The notes below the pieces were generated by a model. That model was not told the origin of the DNA. It did not search any database and saw nothing but the letters and a program-made list of their open reading frames with translations. From Candidatus Undinarchaeales archaeon (GTDB lineage: Archaea; SpSt-1190; JASMDC01): DNA of 64,000 nt. The DNA is taken from NCBI GenBank assembly GCA_030753015.1, contig JASMDC010000003.1:1-64000 (forward strand), read 5' to 3'. The translations under genes were made by a program, and so were the position numbers. Below are positions 8,945-18,149 of the stretch, in pieces (the first letter of the stretch is position 1; every line of letters begins with the position of its first letter).

Positions 8945-9559
8945 ATGGGTGGGCTTGCCCGGGGTCGAGTGACGGAGAAGGGGCGGCCGCTCATCGCCAT
9001 TTCAGGTACACCCGGGACCGGAAAGAGCGCCGTCGCAGAGGCGCTCGGGCCCCGTCTGGGGCTGCCCGTGATCGCCCTCAACGAACTTGTTCGAGAGCGT
9101 GGGTTGGGGCGCGGTTCATACGATGGCTCGATGGTCGTGGACGAGGAGGGCGTACACGAGGCGCTCAAAGCGATTGACAGGCCATCGGTCGTGGAAGGGC
9201 ACTTCGCCGATCTGGCACCGGCCGACCGGGTCAGCCGGCTCTTCGTGCTCCGCTGTCGCCCCCGGGAGCTCGCTGATCGACTAGCGCCTCGAGACTACTC
9301 CCTTGAGAAGCTCCGCGAGAACATCCTGGCCGAAGGGCTGGATACTTGCCTCATCGACGCCGTGACGGCGCTGGGCGAGGAAAGGGTGTCCGAGGCGGAC
9401 ACCACGAGGCGGTGTCCTGAGGACGTTGCCACTGAGCTCGAGAAGGTGCTCCGGGGAGAACGAACACCGCCTGTGCCAGGACGTTTCTCCCACCTTGAGG
9501 AGGCTCTCGAGATCGTGAACGGTCTGGGTGGCGTAGGTCCTGACGTCATGCTTCACTGA
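8945..9559 (+). CDS. AK6/Fap7-family adenylate kinase-like NTPase
   Basis: P-loop protein of 204 aa similar to archaeal Fap7/hCINAP (adenylate kinase 6), which acts in small-subunit ribosome maturation. Walker A is GTPGTGKSA near residue 20; the family segment corresponding to YSEKKLxENIxAE is seen as YSLEKLRENILAEGLD; RCRPRELADRL is the expected arginine-rich stretch. ATG 8945 is chosen by distance to the TATA box at 8914-8920; an in-frame GTG 8972 lies closer to the P-loop. The C-terminal end overlaps the convergent PUA gene by 14 bases. The roughly 35-residue C-terminal extension after the kinase core is not recognised. Confidence 0.82.
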   Translation: MGGLARGRVTEKGRPLIAISGTPGTGKSAVAEALGPRLGLPVIALNELVRERGLGRGSYDGSMVVDEEGVHEALKAIDRPSVVEGHFADLAPADRVSRLFVLRCRPRELADRLAPRDYSLEKLRENILAEGLDTCLIDAVTALGEERVSEADTTRRCPEDVATELEKVLRGERTPPVPGRFSHLEEALEIVNGLGGVGPDVMLH

Positions 9560-10028
9560 ATTCCCAGATAGGATCGCCTACGTAGTGGAGCACTCCGACA
9601 CCCTTGCCTTGGCCACCCGCCAGCTCGTCCGCGAGATGGAGCGATCTCCCCACGGCGAGCGGTTTACCGTGAGTATCGTCCACGATAAGGACCAGGTCGT
9701 CCACTACTACGGCTGGATCACTGCGCACGATACCGGGTCGCATGACATCGGCCCCGTTAGTGACATAGGGTATGGCGCCACGGTCAACCGCGACCCGCTT
9801 CATGCCCAGGTCATCCTTAACCAGATGTCCTAGGAAAGGGAATATATCGTCGCCCATTATGACGAAGGTCCGATCTCCGTTCACGATGAGAAGGGAGAAT
9901 GTTTCGGTCTCCAACACCTCCACTTGGCCGTCGAGGATCCGGGCGGCCCGCTCCGAGAGGGACGAAGCGAGGCGCTGTCTGAAGGCCTTTACCTCCTTCT
10001 TCCGCAGGAAGTGACGCTTCGTCCTCAT
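9546..10028 (-). CDS. Archaeal PUA-domain RNA-binding protein
   Basis: Protein of 160 aa starting MRTKRHFLRKKEVKAF. It has an N-terminal pre-PUA region and a C-terminal PUA fold with DRGAIPYVTNGADVMRPGI and VGRSLHLADELAGGQGKGV, a pattern shared with the archaeal MCT-1/TMA20-like family that binds structured RNA and is linked to translation. The start ATG 10028 lies 10 bases after the stop of the surface-protein gene upstream, so the two are probably co-transcribed. The 3' end overlaps the convergent kinase gene. Family placement is good; RNA target unknown. Confidence 0.85.
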   Translation of the reverse strand: MRTKRHFLRKKEVKAFRQRLASSLSERAARILDGQVEVLETETFSLLIVNGDRTFVIMGDDIFPFLGHLVKDDLGMKRVAVDRGAIPYVTNGADVMRPGIVRSDPAVVVDDLVLIVDDTHGKPLAVGRSLHLADELAGGQGKGVGVLHYVGDPIWEFSEA

Positions 10029-10038
10029 CAGACCGGCC

Positions 10039-11445
10039 TCATGTCCGGGGTCGCAGGACCATGTATCCCACCGTTGCGATGAGCAGCACGCCGATGATGA
10101 CGGCCACGTTGGTCGAGTCGGTGCCCTTGGGGGCCGGGGTCGGAGCGGGCGTGCACGTGTTATCGGTGCAGGCCATCCCAAGAGGACACCCGCAGTCCAT
10201 GCAACAGTTGTACACTGTCTCACCAGGATCACACCGGTTATCGCCACAGGCGGGTGTCGAGGTCAGTGGTGGCCCCTCGGGGATGGTGAGCGGCCCTTCA
10301 GTGATACCGGGTGATGTTGGAGTAAGGCTCGGGAGCACTGGTTCGTCTTCCTCGTTACCGAATAGGAGCGGGGTCAGTGGAACGCGACGCTCCACCATGA
10401 AGCCTGTTTCCAGTTCCGTGGTGATGAACCCTGCGCCCCAGACGCCCTTGATGGTACACTCGAGCCGGTAGCGTCCGGCATACCAGTCGACCTGGTCGTA
10501 CGACAGGGTGATGACAATTTCAGTGGCCTTGTCACCCGTGGGCGACTGGAACGTGCAGATGTCGGGCGAGAACACACCCCTGCCGCAGAGGGTTATATTG
10601 GCAGAGTTGTCCTCGTTCTCCCCCTCCAGCCGGCACTCGGCCATCCAGTCCATATCGAAGGTAGTCACGGCTATCGTTGCCGTGACCCGGTCAAGCTCGT
10701 CCTCCCACAGGGAAGGGTGCCCGGTGAAGGGTGTGGAGAGCCACACGAGTGGTGCGAACGGAAGTTTATTGCTGATCTCGCCTGTTTCGGGATCGGTCCA
10801 GTGGACGGTCTCGTCCGTATCAATGCAGGTGGCGCAGGTCTCGTTCCAGCCGGGGCAGGTCGTAGCATTGATACATACGATTACACGGTGAACACCGGGC
10901 CCAAGGAAGCGGGCCGGGACCTCCAGGTCGAGCGTTGTCTGACCGGGAACTATCTTAGCGGATCCCTGAGAGGGGAAGGCATCGAGTTCGGCCCCGAACT
11001 CTGTGAGGATGGCGTAGGCCGTGGACGGTTCGGTGACTGTGATCCCATCTACGTGAACGGTCATGGTCGAAGATTGCTGTGGGTCACGGTCCATGTCCCA
11101 AGGCGTCGATCCCTTGGGACTGCAGTACTCGGCGGGCGGGCCACCAAGTGTCGTCCTTTGCAGGACTACGGTCGAGCCATCCGGCATCGTCCCTCGCGGG
11201 TCCACGTTCCAGTCACAGCCCGTGATAGCGACACACTCGGCGGCAGAGGGCACAAAATCACAATCCGGCCCTCCTCCGTCCGGCACCTCCTGGCTGATGG
11301 GAACGTCCCAGAGGGTGGCTTGAGCGGGATCGATTGTGATATCGCCATTGATGACGATCGTGTCCACCGCAATGACCGGGAGGCATACCATGGCAAGAGC
11401 GATAGCAAGGATTATTGGAGCGGATCGCGCAAGGGCTCGGCTCAT
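10039..11445 (-). CDS. Secreted, C-terminally anchored surface protein
   Basis: Protein of 468 aa with a signal peptide (residues 1-25, ending near PVIAVD), a long extracellular region, and a C-terminal helix (TNVAVIIGVLLIATVGYMVL) followed by a short basic tail. Near residue 400 is a compact cysteine cluster, CGDNRCDPGETVYNCCMDC then CGCPLGMACTDNTC, of the type seen repeatedly in archaeal surface proteins. Other paired Cys residues (CINATTCPGWNETCATCID) suggest disulfides. ATG 11445 fits the TATA-like element at 11471-11480 better than a further upstream start. Ligand and role unknown; the linked PUA gene gives no clue. Confidence 0.75.
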   Translation of the reverse strand: MSRALARSAPIILAIALAMVCLPVIAVDTIVINGDITIDPAQATLWDVPISQEVPDGGGPDCDFVPSAAECVAITGCDWNVDPRGTMPDGSTVVLQRTTLGGPPAEYCSPKGSTPWDMDRDPQQSSTMTVHVDGITVTEPSTAYAILTEFGAELDAFPSQGSAKIVPGQTTLDLEVPARFLGPGVHRVIVCINATTCPGWNETCATCIDTDETVHWTDPETGEISNKLPFAPLVWLSTPFTGHPSLWEDELDRVTATIAVTTFDMDWMAECRLEGENEDNSANITLCGRGVFSPDICTFQSPTGDKATEIVITLSYDQVDWYAGRYRLECTIKGVWGAGFITTELETGFMVERRVPLTPLLFGNEEDEPVLPSLTPTSPGITEGPLTIPEGPPLTSTPACGDNRCDPGETVYNCCMDCGCPLGMACTDNTCTPAPTPAPKGTDSTNVAVIIGVLLIATVGYMVLRPRT

Positions 11446-11470
11446 GACGAGGACTCTCGCATCGCAGACA

Positions 11471-11480
11471 TAAAAGCTTA
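11471..11480. promoter_or_regulatory. Shared bidirectional TATA region
   Basis: TAAAAGCTTA is nearly palindromic and lies about 23 bases from the rightward cofE ATG (11499) and about 31 bases from the leftward ATG (11445). Confidence 0.45.
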
Positions 11481-11498
11481 ACCACATCCTGATCGGAC

Positions 11499-12257
11499 AT
11501 GGGCGGCGGCACCGTGAGCCTCATACCGGTCAAGCTCGACCGGCCCGTGGGCCCCGGCGACGGACTTGCCGCTCTCATAGTCGAAGCAGTATCGCTCTCT
11601 GACGGCGACGTGGTGGTGATGGCATCGTCGGTCGTTTCGACGGTAGAGGGCAGGTCCGTCTCACTTGATGACATCGAGCCTTCTGATAAGGCCGACGAGG
11701 TCGCGCGACAAACGGGCAAGAACCCCCGGCAGGTCCAGCTCATCCTCGACCAGGCACAGGATCTGTGTGTCAAACGCGACGTCCTCCTCACACGCCTCGA
11801 GGGCGGGCTCGTGTGCGCTAACGCCGGTGTGGATCGCTCCAACGCCGGCGATGGGCGGGCGCTCATCCTTCCGTCAGACTCTGACGCCTCGGCAGAGCTT
11901 CTCCGTAGTGAACTGGAAGCGCGGACGGGTAAGCGGATCGGGGTCGTGGTGTCGGACTCTCATGGGAGGCCGCTCCGCCTGGGGTGTATCGGTGTGGCCC
12001 TGGGTGCCTCCGGAATCACTACTCTTTATGATCGGCGCGGGGATGTTGACCTCTTCGGAAGGCCTCTGGAGAGCACTATCGTGGCTTTGGGGGACGTGCT
12101 CGCTTCGGCCGCTCAGCTTGTGATGGGCGAAGCGAGCGAGCTCATACCGGCGGTAGTGGTGCGGGGTGTGGACGTGCTTGGGAGCGGATCCGGAAGGGAG
12201 CTGATCAGACCGCCTGATAAGGAGATTTTCCTCGCCGAATGGGCCCGGGTACGTTAA
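11499..12257 (+). CDS. cofE: F420-0:gamma-glutamyl ligase
   Basis: Protein of 252 aa of the CofE family, which adds glutamates to coenzyme F420-0 using GTP. Recognisable blocks are GDVVVMASSVVSTVEGR (metal/GTP site), VCANAGVDRSNAGDG, VVVSDSHGRPLRLGCIGVALG and a C-terminal MGEASELIPAVVVRG. These are the conserved motifs of the family and the length is normal. It suggests the host makes or uses F420. No other F420 gene is in the window. The start follows a shared TATA element. Confidence 0.92.
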   Translation: MGGGTVSLIPVKLDRPVGPGDGLAALIVEAVSLSDGDVVVMASSVVSTVEGRSVSLDDIEPSDKADEVARQTGKNPRQVQLILDQAQDLCVKRDVLLTRLEGGLVCANAGVDRSNAGDGRALILPSDSDASAELLRSELEARTGKRIGVVVSDSHGRPLRLGCIGVALGASGITTLYDRRGDVDLFGRPLESTIVALGDVLASAAQLVMGEASELIPAVVVRGVDVLGSGSGRELIRPPDKEIFLAEWARVR

Positions 12258-12304
12258 CCTTTAAAACGAATGAAACCGCTGGTTACCTTTTTAGTGATGT
12301 GATC

Positions 12305-12400
12305 ATGAAGGTGCTCCTTCTTCTTTTCACACTTTCAGTTGGTATCCTCAGGATGTCCATTAGAGGACACCGTGAACGGATCGAATCACGCATTACCTGA
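12305..12400 (+). CDS. Possible 31-aa leader peptide before scpAB
   Basis: Short ORF beginning MKVLLLLFTLSVGIL and ending RITstop in the 164-base gap between cofE and scpA. It follows two TATA-like boxes (CCTTTAAAA about 12259-12267 and CCTTTTTAG about 12286-12294). Its second half spans a small inverted repeat, TGTCC-ATTAGA-GGACA. It could be a leader peptide, a small membrane peptide or chance. Weak support. Confidence 0.2.
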   Translation: MKVLLLLFTLSVGILRMSIRGHRERIESRIT

Positions 12401-12421
12401 ATCCATCCCCGGGCGCGAGAA

Positions 12422-13117
12422 ATGGAGGATTACGAGAAGAGGCTCACTGAGCTGTTCATGCAGGACCTCGAACGCTGGGACCCGCTGCTGGTCTCGCTTA
12501 TCCGTAGTGATGAGATCGATCCCTGGAGCGTGGACATCCAGAAGCTCTGTACCGCCTACCTCTCATCCGTCCAGTTGCCGGACTTCCGCAAGCACGGGAA
12601 GACCGTCCTGACACTCGCCATTCTCCTCAAGCTCAAGAGCGAGGAGCTCGATGTCAAGGAGTTCTGGGACGAGGAAGAGGTGGGGGACGAGATCTGGAAC
12701 GAGGAAGATGAGGACGGCATGCCTCGCGAGCGTCCCACGGTGCCCCGCCTCGTGCCCATCCGCGCTCGGTCCGTCGAGCGTCGCGTCACCCTTGGTGAGC
12801 TGGTCACGGCTTTGCGCACGGTCATGGACCAGAAGCGCACGCGGGCGGAGCGACGTCGCGTCCTCGATGCTGCTGGCGGGCGGCGCATGGAGGTGAAAGC
12901 CGACCTCAATATCGGCCAGCTCGTGGGGCAGATGCAGGACCGCATCAACGAATTGTGGCAGACCAAAGGCTCGGCCCTGTTCTCGGAGGTCGCTGGTGCG
13001 AACCGTGACGAGGCGCTCTGGAGCCTGGTATGCCTGCTCCATCTGTACTTCGAGAACACTGTAGGTCTCGATCAGAAAGAGTGGTGGGGGGACATCCAAA
13101 TAACAGAACGATCATGA
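12422..13117 (+). CDS. scpA: Segregation and condensation protein A (kleisin)
   Basis: Kleisin of 231 aa that would bridge SMC heads in chromosome condensation. The N-terminal domain shows the family pattern LFMQDLERWDPLLVSLIR, DEIDPWSVDI and TLAILLKLKSEEL; an acidic linker (about residues 80-105) follows; the C-terminal part (RRVTLGELVTALRTVM, then VCLLHLYFENTVGLDQ) matches the winged-helix end that binds SMC. scpB follows after 18 bases. No smc gene is visible in the window. Confidence 0.88.
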   Translation: MEDYEKRLTELFMQDLERWDPLLVSLIRSDEIDPWSVDIQKLCTAYLSSVQLPDFRKHGKTVLTLAILLKLKSEELDVKEFWDEEEVGDEIWNEEDEDGMPRERPTVPRLVPIRARSVERRVTLGELVTALRTVMDQKRTRAERRRVLDAAGGRRMEVKADLNIGQLVGQMQDRINELWQTKGSALFSEVAGANRDEALWSLVCLLHLYFENTVGLDQKEWWGDIQITERS

Positions 13118-13135
13118 TATTGAGGTGAGTTAAAT

Positions 13136-13648
13136 ATGTCAAAGGATAATGAACACAGAGCGGTCATCGAGGCAGCACTGTTCATGTCGGCCCGGTCCAT
13201 GGACGTGAAAGAGCTTTCGAGCATCATCGCAAGCTCACCACGGACCACGAAACGCCTGGTGGACGAACTCGCCGCACTCTACACAGAGCGGTCTGCTGGC
13301 CTGAGCATCCTTGAGACTGGAGATGGCTACCGGCTCTCTGTTCGGAACGAGGTCGTGGATGCCGTGGCCCACCTCGCCGAGCGAACCGAGATCTCCGAGG
13401 CAGAGATACGGACCCTGTCCGTGATCGCCTATTATCAGCCCCTCCTCCAGTCGAAGTTGGTGAAGATGCGTGGTAACAACGCCTACACACACGTGTCCGC
13501 TCTGATGGAGAAAAGGTACATCAGCGGTAAGGCCAACGGTCGTTCCCGCCTTCTCACCACCACCGAACGGTTTCGCTCCCACTTCGCCGTGTCGGGTGAG
13601 GAGCTCGGGCACCTGGCCCTCGAGAGACGTCAGCAAAAGGCCCCCTAA
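13136..13648 (+). CDS. scpB: Segregation and condensation protein B
   Basis: Winged-helix protein of 170 aa that pairs with ScpA and SMC. Typical segments are AALFMSARSMDVKELS at the N-terminus, GYRLSVRNEVVDAV, and the second winged helix with AEIRTLSVIAYYQPLLQSKLVKMRG. A Shine-Dalgarno-like GAGGTGA at 13122-13128 lies 7 bases before ATG 13136, consistent with translation as the second gene of a scpAB operon. Confidence 0.88.
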   Translation: MSKDNEHRAVIEAALFMSARSMDVKELSSIIASSPRTTKRLVDELAALYTERSAGLSILETGDGYRLSVRNEVVDAVAHLAERTEISEAEIRTLSVIAYYQPLLQSKLVKMRGNNAYTHVSALMEKRYISGKANGRSRLLTTTERFRSHFAVSGEELGHLALERRQQKAP

Positions 13649-13671
13649 CGGACATTTGGCCCTGTCGTAAC

Positions 13672-13680
13672 ATTTTTAAG
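13672..13680 (+). promoter_or_regulatory. TATA box of the thermosome gene
   Basis: ATTTTTAAG, 41 bases before ATG 13721, in the short gap after scpB. It predicts a start site near 13703 and an 18-base leader that includes an AGGTGA ribosome-binding site (13709-13714). Confidence 0.6.
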
Positions 13681-13688
13681 ACCCTAAG

Positions 13689-13701
13689 GGTCCTCCGGAC
13701 C
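13689..13701. promoter_or_regulatory. Inverted repeat at the thermosome start site, possible operator
   Basis: GGTCC-TCC-GGACC is a perfect 5-bp inverted repeat sitting just upstream of the predicted transcription start, where an archaeal repressor would block initiation. Chaperonin genes are heat-regulated in archaea, so a heat-shock repressor site is plausible but unproven. Confidence 0.3.
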
Positions 13702-13720
13702 TGTCATCAGGTGAACAATC

Positions 13721-15370
13721 ATGACAGGACAACAACAGCTCGTGCTCGTTCCCCAGGCCTCTCAGGGGATAACGGGTAAGGACGCTCAGCGAATTAATAT
13801 CCTCGCCGCCCGGACCATCGCCGAGGTGGTACGGACAACGCTCGGACCCAAGGGCATGGACAAGATGCTCGTGGACACCCTCGGGGATGTCGTTATCACG
13901 AACGACGGTGTGACCATCCTCTCGGAGATGGAGATCCAGCATCCGACCGCCAAGATGATGGTTGAGGTATCCAAGGCCCAGCAGGAGGAGATTGGCGACG
14001 GTACCACCACTGCCGTGGTCATCGCCGGCGAGCTCCTCAAGCGTGCTGGAGATCTTATCGAACAGAGCATTCATCCCACTGTCATTATCAAGGGATATCG
14101 AATGGCCGACCACAAGGCACGAGATGTGCTCAAGAACATCGGGATCCCTGTTACTATCAAGAACACGAAGAAGCTCCATGCCGTCGCCACCACCGCTATG
14201 ACGGGCAAGGGAGTAGAGGGTTCCAAGGAGCATCTGGCCGATATCGCCGTTGAGTCGGTGCGGCTCGTTTCCGAGAAGGAGGGCACTAAGTACCGCGTCG
14301 ACAAGGACAGCATCAAGATCGAGAAGCGCGAGGGTGGAAGCGTGATCGATACAGCTCTCATCCGAGGCGTTGTGCTCGACAAGGAACGTGCACACAGCGG
14401 GATGCCGCGGACCGTGCGCAAGGCACGCATCGCTCTCGTTGACTCGGCCCTCGAGATCAAGAACACCGAAACGAAGGCAGAAATCCGTATCACGGACCCA
14501 ACCCAGCTCGAAGCTTTCCTCCACAAGGAGGAGCGCATCATCAAGGAGATGGTGGATGCTGTCGTCGCCACGGGCGCCAACGTACTCTTATGCCAGAAGG
14601 GCATCGACGACCTTGCCCAGCATTACCTTGCCAAGGTGGGTATTTTCGCCGTCAGGCGGGTAAAGAAGAGCGACATGAAGATGCTCGCTAACGCAACCTC
14701 CGCCCGCATCGTCACGAATATCAAGGAGCTTGCCAAGGGCGACCTCGGGTATGCCGAGGAAGTGGAGGAGACGAAGATCGCTGGCGATGAGATGGTTCTC
14801 ATCCAAAAGTGCAAGAATCCCAAGGCGGCGTCCGTTATCGTGCGCGGCGGTACCAAGCACGTCACTGAGGAGGCCGAGAAGGCCCTTGAGGACGCAATCG
14901 ACGACGTTGCTGTGGCTGTGAAGGACGGGCGGCTCGTCGCGGGAGGTGGAGCGAGCGAGGTCGAGATGGCAAGGCGGCTCAGGGAGTACGCCGGGAGCGT
15001 CGGCGGCCGGGAACAGCTCGCCATCAACGCTTTCGCCGATGGTCTCGAATCGTGCCCTCGCGCCCTGGCCGAGAATGCTGGTCTGGACCCCACGGACAAG
15101 CTGGTCGCCCTGCGAAAGGCCCACACCGGTAAGAAGGGTATCCCCTTCGGCCTCAACGTGTTCACGGGAAAGGTCGTGAACATGAACAAGGCCGGGGTGC
15201 TGGAACCCTTGGGGCTCAAGCTCCACGCCATCAAGGCCGCCAGCGAGGTTGCCGAGATGGTGCTCAGGATCGATGATATCGTGCTCGCCAAGGAGCTTGG
15301 CGGAGGCGGCGGTGGGATGCCGCCCGGGATGCCCCCTGGTGGTATGGGCGGCATGCCAGGCATGATGTAG
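13721..15370 (+). CDS. Thermosome subunit (group II chaperonin)
   Basis: Protein of 549 aa forming the ATP-driven double-ring folding chamber. Hallmarks are [39 protein letters not shown], the [15 protein letters not shown] intermediate segment and [15 protein letters not shown]. The C-terminus is a Gly-Met-Pro-rich tail ([14 protein letters not shown] then MGGMPGMM) that projects into the cavity in this family. Only one subunit gene is seen. Promoter and possible operator lie immediately upstream and a strong hairpin follows downstream. Confidence 0.97.
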   Translation: MTGQQQLVLVPQASQGITGKDAQRINILAARTIAEVVRTTLGPKGMDKMLVDTLGDVVITNDGVTILSEMEIQHPTAKMMVEVSKAQQEEIGDGTTTAVVIAGELLKRAGDLIEQSIHPTVIIKGYRMADHKARDVLKNIGIPVTIKNTKKLHAVATTAMTGKGVEGSKEHLADIAVESVRLVSEKEGTKYRVDKDSIKIEKREGGSVIDTALIRGVVLDKERAHSGMPRTVRKARIALVDSALEIKNTETKAEIRITDPTQLEAFLHKEERIIKEMVDAVVATGANVLLCQKGIDDLAQHYLAKVGIFAVRRVKKSDMKMLANATSARIVTNIKELAKGDLGYAEEVEETKIAGDEMVLIQKCKNPKAASVIVRGGTKHVTEEAEKALEDAIDDVAVAVKDGRLVAGGGASEVEMARRLREYAGSVGGREQLAINAFADGLESCPRALAENAGLDPTDKLVALRKAHTGKKGIPFGLNVFTGKVVNMNKAGVLEPLGLKLHAIKAASEVAEMVLRIDDIVLAKELGGGGGGMPPGMPPGGMGGMPGMM

Positions 15371-15392
15371 TTAAGGATTCTGCAAGATAACG

Positions 15393-15414
15393 GCGGCGGG
15401 CTTCGGCCCGCCGC
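15393..15414 (+). terminator. GC-rich hairpin after the thermosome gene
   Basis: A perfect 9-bp stem (GGCGGGC core) closed by a TTCG tetraloop lies 22 bases after the thermosome stop. There is no strong U-tract, so it may be a terminator-associated or mRNA-stabilising hairpin rather than a classical intrinsic terminator. Confidence 0.45.
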
Positions 15415-15468
15415 GCCCTATACCAAGAAATATAAAGCTGCAGCACCGTCCCGGACAGAGGCGATTCC

Positions 15469-16113
15469 ATGGCACGGAAAGGCTCCCAAAAGAAGAAACT
15501 CGAGTCAACAAAGACCGAGAATGATTGTGGGGGTAAGGATACCAAGAAGAAGAAGGACGTGCCGAAAGAGGATACGAGTATCAAGGAAGAGAAGGTAGAG
15601 GTCGCCGAGAAGGAGCCCGAGCGGACCGTTCTTCCTCCTGCTGGCCTGAGCACGGAGGGTCTCCGCGTAGGCGTTGGGATCACATTGCTGGGGCTCCTGC
15701 TCACCCTCTTCGTCTCTCTGTCGGCGGCAGGTCCGTCTCAGGGGCGATACGTCGCCGCCAACGAGTTCTCCACATCGGTCGCCACGGTGTCCCAGGGCGA
15801 TCTCGTCTACCTCAAGGAAGGGGCCCCGACCAACGACGATCTGGCTGTGTGCGTCCTAGATATATTCACATACCCGACGATCTGTCAGGTCGTGAAGGCT
15901 ACCAATGATGGCTATCGTGTGCGCTATAGAGAAGGGGAGATCCTGAACACCACTTCCCTCAAGCAGCACCGGGTGAAGGGCGCCATCGATCCGGCGAAGA
16001 CGATTCCCGGATCCACGGTGGAGAACTACGCAAACATAGCCGCTATTGGCCTTCTCCTTACCATCGGGGGAGTGGGCGCAGTGATTATCAAAGGATTTGA
16101 ACGGGAGGTATGA
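15469..16113 (+). CDS. Small membrane protein with basic N-terminal tail
   Basis: Protein of 214 aa. Residues 1-60 are a lysine/glutamate-rich cytoplasmic tail (runs such as KKKDVPKED), then a helix near 65-88 (VGVGITLLGLLLTLFVSL), an external domain of about 100 residues with two Cys (CVLDIFTYPTIC), and a second helix near the C-terminus (IAAIGLLLTIGGVGAVII). The external domain has a strand-rich GDLVYLKEG ... YRVRYREGE pattern faintly like the S26 signal-peptidase barrel, but no catalytic Ser-Met/Lys pair is visible, so I do not assign that function. The TATA-like AAATATAAAG at 15428-15437 lies upstream. It is in an operon with the next gene. Confidence 0.65.
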   Translation: MARKGSQKKKLESTKTENDCGGKDTKKKKDVPKEDTSIKEEKVEVAEKEPERTVLPPAGLSTEGLRVGVGITLLGLLLTLFVSLSAAGPSQGRYVAANEFSTSVATVSQGDLVYLKEGAPTNDDLAVCVLDIFTYPTICQVVKATNDGYRVRYREGEILNTTSLKQHRVKGAIDPAKTIPGSTVENYANIAAIGLLLTIGGVGAVIIKGFEREV

Positions 16114-16117
16114 AACC

Positions 16118-16483
16118 ATGGCGAATGCTCGTGTTGCCAGTTATATGCTCGCGCTCATCATGCTCGTTTTCGGGGTGGTGGGCCTTCTGTACGCAGGAAA
16201 ACCGATTAGGGAGAATTCCCTTGATGAGGGCATCCCTCTTGCCGCTGCGGCCACCGCAGCACTGGTCATCGGCTATCTCGAGCTGAGGATGTTCATCATC
16301 AACGATCTCATCGAGGAAGAGGAAGCGCTCCTTGAGGAGGAGAAGAAGCTTCTCGAGGAAGAGCTGCGCCGGCTCAAGCACATAGAGGATGTGGAAATGC
16401 ACATTGAAGAAATCCTCGAGCATCCCCATCTCAGAGAGGCCGAGGTGCGGGAAAAGAAGAAGAGCGGTCCCAAGAAGAAGTGA
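16118..16483 (+). CDS. Two-helix membrane protein with coiled-coil tail
   Basis: Protein of 121 aa: two membrane segments (about residues 5-25 and 40-60) and then a long charged coiled coil (EEEEALLEEEKKLLEEEL) ending in a Lys-rich tail (KKKSGPKKK). ATG 16118 is chosen for the Shine-Dalgarno-like GGGAGGT at 16104-16110, 7 bases upstream and 4 bases after the previous stop. Unknown function; probably acts with the 214-aa membrane protein encoded just before it. Confidence 0.7.
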   Translation: MANARVASYMLALIMLVFGVVGLLYAGKPIRENSLDEGIPLAAAATAALVIGYLELRMFIINDLIEEEEALLEEEKKLLEEELRRLKHIEDVEMHIEEILEHPHLREAEVREKKKSGPKKK

Positions 16484-16521
16484 GCTCTCGCCGTCACTCT
16501 CGGAAGGTCGAGCTGCTCGGC

Positions 16522-17958
16522 TCAGTTGTCGGCCGGGATCCACTGCGGGCTTAGCATGTAGAGGTCAAGATCGAGCTTCCTGGCACTGTGGGTGTGTTCA
16601 AGGCGTCGTATCAGATGCTCGATAGCATGCTCGAATCCTTCTGACACTCTAATCAGGAGAACATCATGAGTACCTGATTTCACCATGAGCTGTTCGAGGT
16701 CCTCGTTATGGCAGAGAGAAAAGGAACAAATCCGCACGCCCTCGGGAGCTCCCGGCTCCATGACCTCCTGGTCCGATAGGTCGATAACACGCTCTTCCCC
16801 CGAGAAAACGACCGTAAGAAGGATTATTGTGATGATGGCTGTTGCGACGGTGAGGAAGATCGTCATACCGAAGATGGGCTGTTCGATAAGACCCTTGGAT
16901 AACGCGATGGTGGCAACGACGATTGAGACCTCGGCGCGCGGTATCATCCCCACCCCGATGCGCAGGGCCTGGACGCGTTGGAACCCTGACCACCGTGCGG
17001 CTAGGTAACACCCGACGATCTTGCTCCCCACTGCCAGAACGGTCGCGATGGAGCCCGTTACCAGGAGAGTACGCGGATCGTCCATTGTCATGTTCACGCC
17101 TACGAGCACGAAGAACACTGGAACAAGGAAGTTGCACAGCCCTTCCATCCGGCTCTCGATGATCATGCGCTCGGGAAGATCGGATAGGATTATACCTAAG
17201 AGCAAGGCGCCCGCGATATAGGCGAGACCGATCGCCTCGGCAGCCACGGCTGCGAAGCACGCTAGTGAGAGGACCACGATAAGTTCAGAATCTGCCGTTT
17301 CCATGCGCTCCACGGCAGCGATGATTTTGGGGAGTATCTTCCTCCCCACCCACACGAAAAGACCGATGAAGAGGAATATGCGTGCTGACACGGTCACAAC
17401 ACTGAGCATGCTCATGCCATCCCCGAGCGATCCGAGGACGATTGAGAGAATGAGGAGCGTGAGGATATCGTCCACCATTGATGCTTCGATGATCATAGTG
17501 GATTCGAGCAGATCGAGCTTCCCCATCTCCTCGATGACACGGGCCGTGATGCCTACGCTCGTCGAGACCAGGATGAGACCGACGATGATGGGCTCGTGGA
17601 TAGCGGTGGCATCGATACCAATACCGGTGAGGGCCCATAGGGTCCCAAGGGTGACCGAGAGGACGATGCCCGCGGAGGATATCGCGAAGGCCTTGCGACC
17701 GTAGGACACCATGGCGCGGAGGTTCGACTCAAGACCGATTCTGAACAGAAGGAAGAGGAGGGCTAGATGGCCGATATAGCTGATGAAGGTCGCAGCGTCA
17801 GAGGTCATGTCGATTATACCGATGACGGGACCGATAAGGATACCAGCCATGATCTCCCCTAGTACACTAGGGGAACGGAGCCGGTGTGCGAGCTCGCCAC
17901 CGAGCTTGGCAGACAGTACGATGATGCCTAGATACATCATCGCGGTCGTCTCGCTCAT
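16522..17958 (-). CDS. CPA2-family Na+/H+ (or K+/H+) antiporter
   Basis: Protein of 478 aa with 12-13 membrane helices, matching the NapA/KefB-type cation:proton antiporters. Characteristic segments are LGEIMAGILIGPVIG, the broken-helix LVSTSVGITARVIEEMG, the ion-binding pair in EASMVDDILTLLIL (two adjacent Asp), and LGVGMIPRAEVSIVVA-like RIGVGMIPRAEVSIVVATIAL. A roughly 90-residue hydrophilic C-terminal domain follows the last helix, too short for an intact TrkA-N domain. ATG 17958 is preferred over GTG 17985 because TTAAAAG at about 17985-17991 looks like the TATA box. Confidence 0.9.
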   Translation of the reverse strand: MSETTAMMYLGIIVLSAKLGGELAHRLRSPSVLGEIMAGILIGPVIGIIDMTSDAATFISYIGHLALLFLLFRIGLESNLRAMVSYGRKAFAISSAGIVLSVTLGTLWALTGIGIDATAIHEPIIVGLILVSTSVGITARVIEEMGKLDLLESTMIIEASMVDDILTLLILSIVLGSLGDGMSMLSVVTVSARIFLFIGLFVWVGRKILPKIIAAVERMETADSELIVVLSLACFAAVAAEAIGLAYIAGALLLGIILSDLPERMIIESRMEGLCNFLVPVFFVLVGVNMTMDDPRTLLVTGSIATVLAVGSKIVGCYLAARWSGFQRVQALRIGVGMIPRAEVSIVVATIALSKGLIEQPIFGMTIFLTVATAIITIILLTVVFSGEERVIDLSDQEVMEPGAPEGVRICSFSLCHNEDLEQLMVKSGTHDVLLIRVSEGFEHAIEHLIRRLEHTHSARKLDLDLYMLSPQWIPADN

Positions 17959-18086
17959 GGTATGATAATCCAGTGCAATCTTCACTTTTAACTCTTCTTT
18001 TTGTTTCGGCGAGAAGTCCCCTTCCGAGAGGTAAGGGATGAATCCTTAGTAATATTGAACGTGTTCGAGAAATCCCATGCGTTTTC

Positions 18087-18106
18087 ACAGGCTGTCCGAC
18101 AATTCG
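18087..18106 (+). repeat. Left terminal inverted repeat of the IS
   Basis: Exact inverted copy of 19935-19954 (20 of 20). Confidence 0.9.
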
Positions 18107-18149
18107 TAGTTTCTACCGCTTCAAGGCCACCGAACAATGTCACAGGAAG

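Noticed and set aside
10029-10247. N-terminal extension of the PUA gene
   Set aside because: Low-complexity Arg/Pro shadow of the surface-protein gene; the PUA homology begins at ATG 10028.
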